DNA of 35,165 bases. Source: Ignavibacterium sp. (lineage in GTDB: Bacteria > Bacteroidota > Ignavibacteria > Ignavibacteriales > Ignavibacteriaceae). Below the pieces are notes generated by a model that made no database searches, was not told where the DNA came from, and was given only the letters and a program-made list of their open reading frames with translations. The stretch lies in contig JAGOXU010000005.1 in NCBI GenBank assembly GCA_018059515.1, positions 1-35,165 on the forward strand, written 5' to 3'. Shown piece after piece: positions 33,065-35,165 of the stretch (its first letter is position 1; every line of letters begins with the position of its first letter). The position numbers were made by a program, and so were the translations under genes.

Positions 33065-35035
33065 ATGTTTAATTATCCAAATGTCCTACTAAGTATTTAT
33101 ATTATATTAATCTCTAACGTGATTTTTGCACAATCTTTAGTAAAGGGTTATGTTATTGATGACAAATCAGATGAAAAAATTCCAAATGCCGTTTTAGTAA
33201 TCAATAATTCTAAAAATTACTTATCAGACTCAACAGGATTCTTTTCGTTTAATCTTCCGGATGGAAAGTACGATATTCAGATAAATGCTTTAGGATTTCA
33301 TTCTAGCAAATTACAATTAGAAATGGTAGATAGTTCTGCGAAAGAACTTTTTGTAAGATTAATTCCTGCACCGATATTGATAGAGGGTGTAACAATAACT
33401 GGAGAGCGATTTACAAAAGAAATAAATTCCTATACTTATGAGTTAAAACCAGGTGACTTAAGTAAAATTCCTCAAGTTGCTGAACCAGATGTAATGCGAA
33501 GCATTCAAGCTTTACCAGGCGTTACAGCAATAAATGATTTGAGTTCACTGATATTCCTTCGCGGAGGAAATTTTGATGAAACTCTAATCTCATTAGATAA
33601 TGTACCAATATATAACCCGTATCATTTGGGAGAAATGTTTAGCAGCATCAATCCAGATATAATTCAATTACAAAGACTTTACACTTCAAATCATCCAAGC
33701 AATTATGGCGATTATCTATCAGGTATTTTGGATTTAAAATCGAAAAGCAATAATAAGTTAAGTGGTTCAGTCTCATTAAGTTTAATATCTTCAAAAATAT
33801 CTACAAGTGTTCCAATATCCAGCGGAGTATTAACTTTAGCCGGAAGAAGAACTTATTTCGATTTAATCGGAGCATTATCTGGAATAAATTTCCCATACTA
33901 TTTTTATGATCTGTACGGAAAGTACGAGATACCACTTGATAAAAACAATTTATTAGAAGCCAGTGCTTTTTACACCAGAGATACTTATGACATTTTTTCT
34001 GATGAAGAATATGAAAAAACAAGTGGAAGCAAAAATCCATCTTGGGGTAATTTTTTATTGAGCACCAAATTCACACACTATTTCGATAAAGATGAATATT
34101 TCAATTTTAATATTTTCTCATCAATTTCAACACTAAACGCTGATGCTGAAGCAAAAGTTAATCAGCTTTATAATTTGGATGAATTTAATCCTGACTCAAC
34201 AAATAGCATGTTTATTGATAATGCAATAATTGAAAATGGAATATTATCTGCGTTGAGTTTTGGATTAGAAGGACAAAAAATATCTATTGGAGCAGAGTTA
34301 AAGCTAATTAAACTTAAAAGTGATTGGAATATAAGAGAGAATGATTTATCTGGAATTATAAAATATCCATTTCAAGAAGTGTTTTTTGATTTTGCACCAA
34401 ATCCATATTCTTCGAATGATAAATTTTATAAATACTCTTTTTATTTGTTAGACAATATCCAACTAACAAAAGATGTTGAGCTAATTGCGGGTATTAGATC
34501 AACATATATTTCGGAATTGAAGAAAATTTTCTTCACTCCTTATTTTCTTTCTATTTACAAATTAAATGAAAATCTACAACTCAAATTATCTTTTGGTTCT
34601 TATTACCAGTATTTATACACAATAAAGGATCAGCAACACGAGGAATTATATGCGCCGTTTTCATCTTACTTTATTGCAAAGAATAAAGATCAAGTCAGTC
34701 ATTCAAATCACTACACGATTGGAATCGAATTTAAAGAATTGATTGGGGATATTAATTTAAATGTTGAAGCTTATTATAAAACCAGAGAAAATCTGGCTTC
34801 ATCTTACAAACTAGATAGATCAATCACTTTTGAAGATGGATCTGCAAAAGGTTTCGAAATACTTTTAAAGAAAGTTACAGGTTTTTATAATGGTTGGATT
34901 TCTTACTCTTTGTCTCGTTCTGTAAAGGAAAATAATGACTATACATATTTTTCAAATTATGATCGAACTCATTCATTAAAAATATTAGTAACTCACCTTA
35001 CGCAAAGAGATAGAAAGTTATTAAATTTCTGGTGA
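33065..35035 (+). CDS. TonB-dependent receptor, apparently truncated at its C-terminus
   Basis: This is an outer-membrane receptor. A signal peptide (cut after I-F-A) is followed by a carboxypeptidase-regulatory-like domain (about residues 25-105: V-K-G-Y-V-I-D-D...L-P-D-G-K-Y-D-I-Q-I-N-A-L-G-F). A plug domain follows (about 130-230), with S-I-Q-A-L-P-G-V, F-L-R-G-G-N-F-D-E-T-L-I-S-L-D-N-V-P and Y-L-S-G-I-L-D-L. Barrel strands begin near 235. Normal reading lasts to Y-D-R-T-H-S-L-K-I-L-V (about 645). The last dozen residues are charged, and a TGA comes just before an IS transposase. The last barrel strands and the C-terminal aromatic are missing, so the gene is probably interrupted and the product non-functional. 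Confidence 0.85.
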   Translation: MFNYPNVLLSIYIILISNVIFAQSLVKGYVIDDKSDEKIPNAVLVINNSKNYLSDSTGFFSFNLPDGKYDIQINALGFHSSKLQLEMVDSSAKELFVRLIPAPILIEGVTITGERFTKEINSYTYELKPGDLSKIPQVAEPDVMRSIQALPGVTAINDLSSLIFLRGGNFDETLISLDNVPIYNPYHLGEMFSSINPDIIQLQRLYTSNHPSNYGDYLSGILDLKSKSNNKLSGSVSLSLISSKISTSVPISSGVLTLAGRRTYFDLIGALSGINFPYYFYDLYGKYEIPLDKNNLLEASAFYTRDTYDIFSDEEYEKTSGSKNPSWGNFLLSTKFTHYFDKDEYFNFNIFSSISTLNADAEAKVNQLYNLDEFNPDSTNSMFIDNAIIENGILSALSFGLEGQKISIGAELKLIKLKSDWNIRENDLSGIIKYPFQEVFFDFAPNPYSSNDKFYKYSFYLLDNIQLTKDVELIAGIRSTYISELKKIFFTPYFLSIYKLNENLQLKLSFGSYYQYLYTIKDQQHEELYAPFSSYFIAKNKDQVSHSNHYTIGIEFKELIGDINLNVEAYYKTRENLASSYKLDRSITFEDGSAKGFEILLKKVTGFYNGWISYSLSRSVKENNDYTYFSNYDRTHSLKILVTHLTQRDRKLLNFW

Positions 35036-35165
35036 CAGAAATCAGAGGTATTAGATGCAAAAAGGACTCTTAGAACTTTACACAGATTATTTATTGAGTT
35101 CATTTTCATATACGACCGCCACGGGTCTATCGGTAATGTCAGAAGGGAAAATCAGTCACGATAAA
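34990..35165 (+). mobile_element. Left part of an insertion sequence interrupting the TonB receptor
   Basis: The receptor frame loses its family look after about 34985 and stops at 35033-35035, and a transposase frame starts 20 bases later. The exact end and terminal repeat cannot be set without the other side of the element. Confidence 0.5.
35055..35165 (+). CDS. N-terminal fragment of an IS transposase (DDE, IS4/IS701-like)
   Basis: ATG 35055 opens a frame that runs unbroken to the window edge (37 codons): M-Q-K-G-L-L-E-L-Y-T-D-Y-L-L-S-S-F, then T-A-T-G-L-S-V-M and I-S-H-D-K. The pattern L-Y-T-D-Y-L-x-S-S-F...T-A-T-G-L-S...x-S-H-D-K is a familiar opening of DDE transposases of the IS4/IS701 type. 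The catalytic core and the right end of the element lie outside the window. Its left end should be between about 34990 and 35050, inside the receptor gene. Confidence 0.75.
   Translation, partial: MQKGLLELYTDYLLSSFSYTTATGLSVMSEGKISHDK

Noticed and set aside
1-35165. tRNA, rRNA or prophage
   Set aside because: I saw no cloverleaf with tRNA consensus bases, no rRNA signature and no phage structural genes.

Overview
The window looks like a chromosomal piece of a member of the Ignavibacteria/Bacteroidota-Chlorobiota group. It is AT-rich, many genes lack a Shine-Dalgarno sequence, and several candidate promoters fit the Bacteroidota TAnnTTTG type. Three large secreted proteins end in type A type IX secretion (T9SS) sorting domains with the Y/F-P-N-P-F-N-P signature. 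There are also SPOR and Ig-like lipoproteins, a carboxypeptidase-regulatory-like TonB-dependent receptor and a small histone H1-like protein. Most of the window is housekeeping and envelope biology. The less ordinary material is a rich set of palindromic repeat elements, one RAYT-type transposase unit and an insertion sequence entering at the right edge.

Layout. 1-95: tail of an unidentified gene. 96-388: three palindromes. 389-3240 (+): mltG and an Ig-like lipoprotein whose N-terminal coding region carries an in-frame hairpin repeat. 3306-3435: MITE-like inverted repeat in a convergent gap. 3471-5269 (-): SPOR lipoprotein coupled to hutI. 5445-11219 (+): glgA, gmhB-like phosphatase, a lipoprotein, an outer-membrane protein and a TPR protein, closed by a terminator. 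11317-14362 (+): glyA, tatC and a trans-polyprenyl synthase. 14434-20913 (+): two T9SS cargo genes, a YCF48-like propeller and a 1335-residue TIGR03790/beta-helix/TPR protein, then a strong terminator. 20983-22782 (-): a three-gene run of hisA-like, cyclic-nucleotide-binding protein and universal stress protein. 22913-25051 (+): a third T9SS cargo gene. 25131-26282 (-): acyl-CoA dehydrogenase. 26434-27270 (+): alpha/beta hydrolase. 27275-27819: RAYT transposase unit bounded by inverted palindromes. 27838-29838 (+): membrane FeS electron-transfer protein resembling ETF:menaquinone oxidoreductase. 29867-30058 (+): histone H1-like protein. 30252-30601: array of 51-bp tandem palindromic repeats. 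30638-32994 (+): CapA-like protein and an MFS transporter. 33065-35035 (+): TonB-dependent receptor that appears truncated. 35055-35165 (+): start of an IS transposase running off the edge.

How genes may work together. TatC exports folded proteins across the inner membrane, and the T9SS cargo and outer-membrane proteins fit an envelope-rich lifestyle. The acyl-CoA dehydrogenase and the NarI/CCG-domain protein could form a fatty-acid oxidation route in which electrons pass through ETF to menaquinone, although no etf genes are in the window. The best candidates for something under-described are the 51-bp two-dyad array beside the H1-like gene and capA, the RAYT unit with nested inverted palindromes, the in-frame repeat insertion in a lipoprotein signal region, and the divergent HisA-like protein in a stress-gene cluster.
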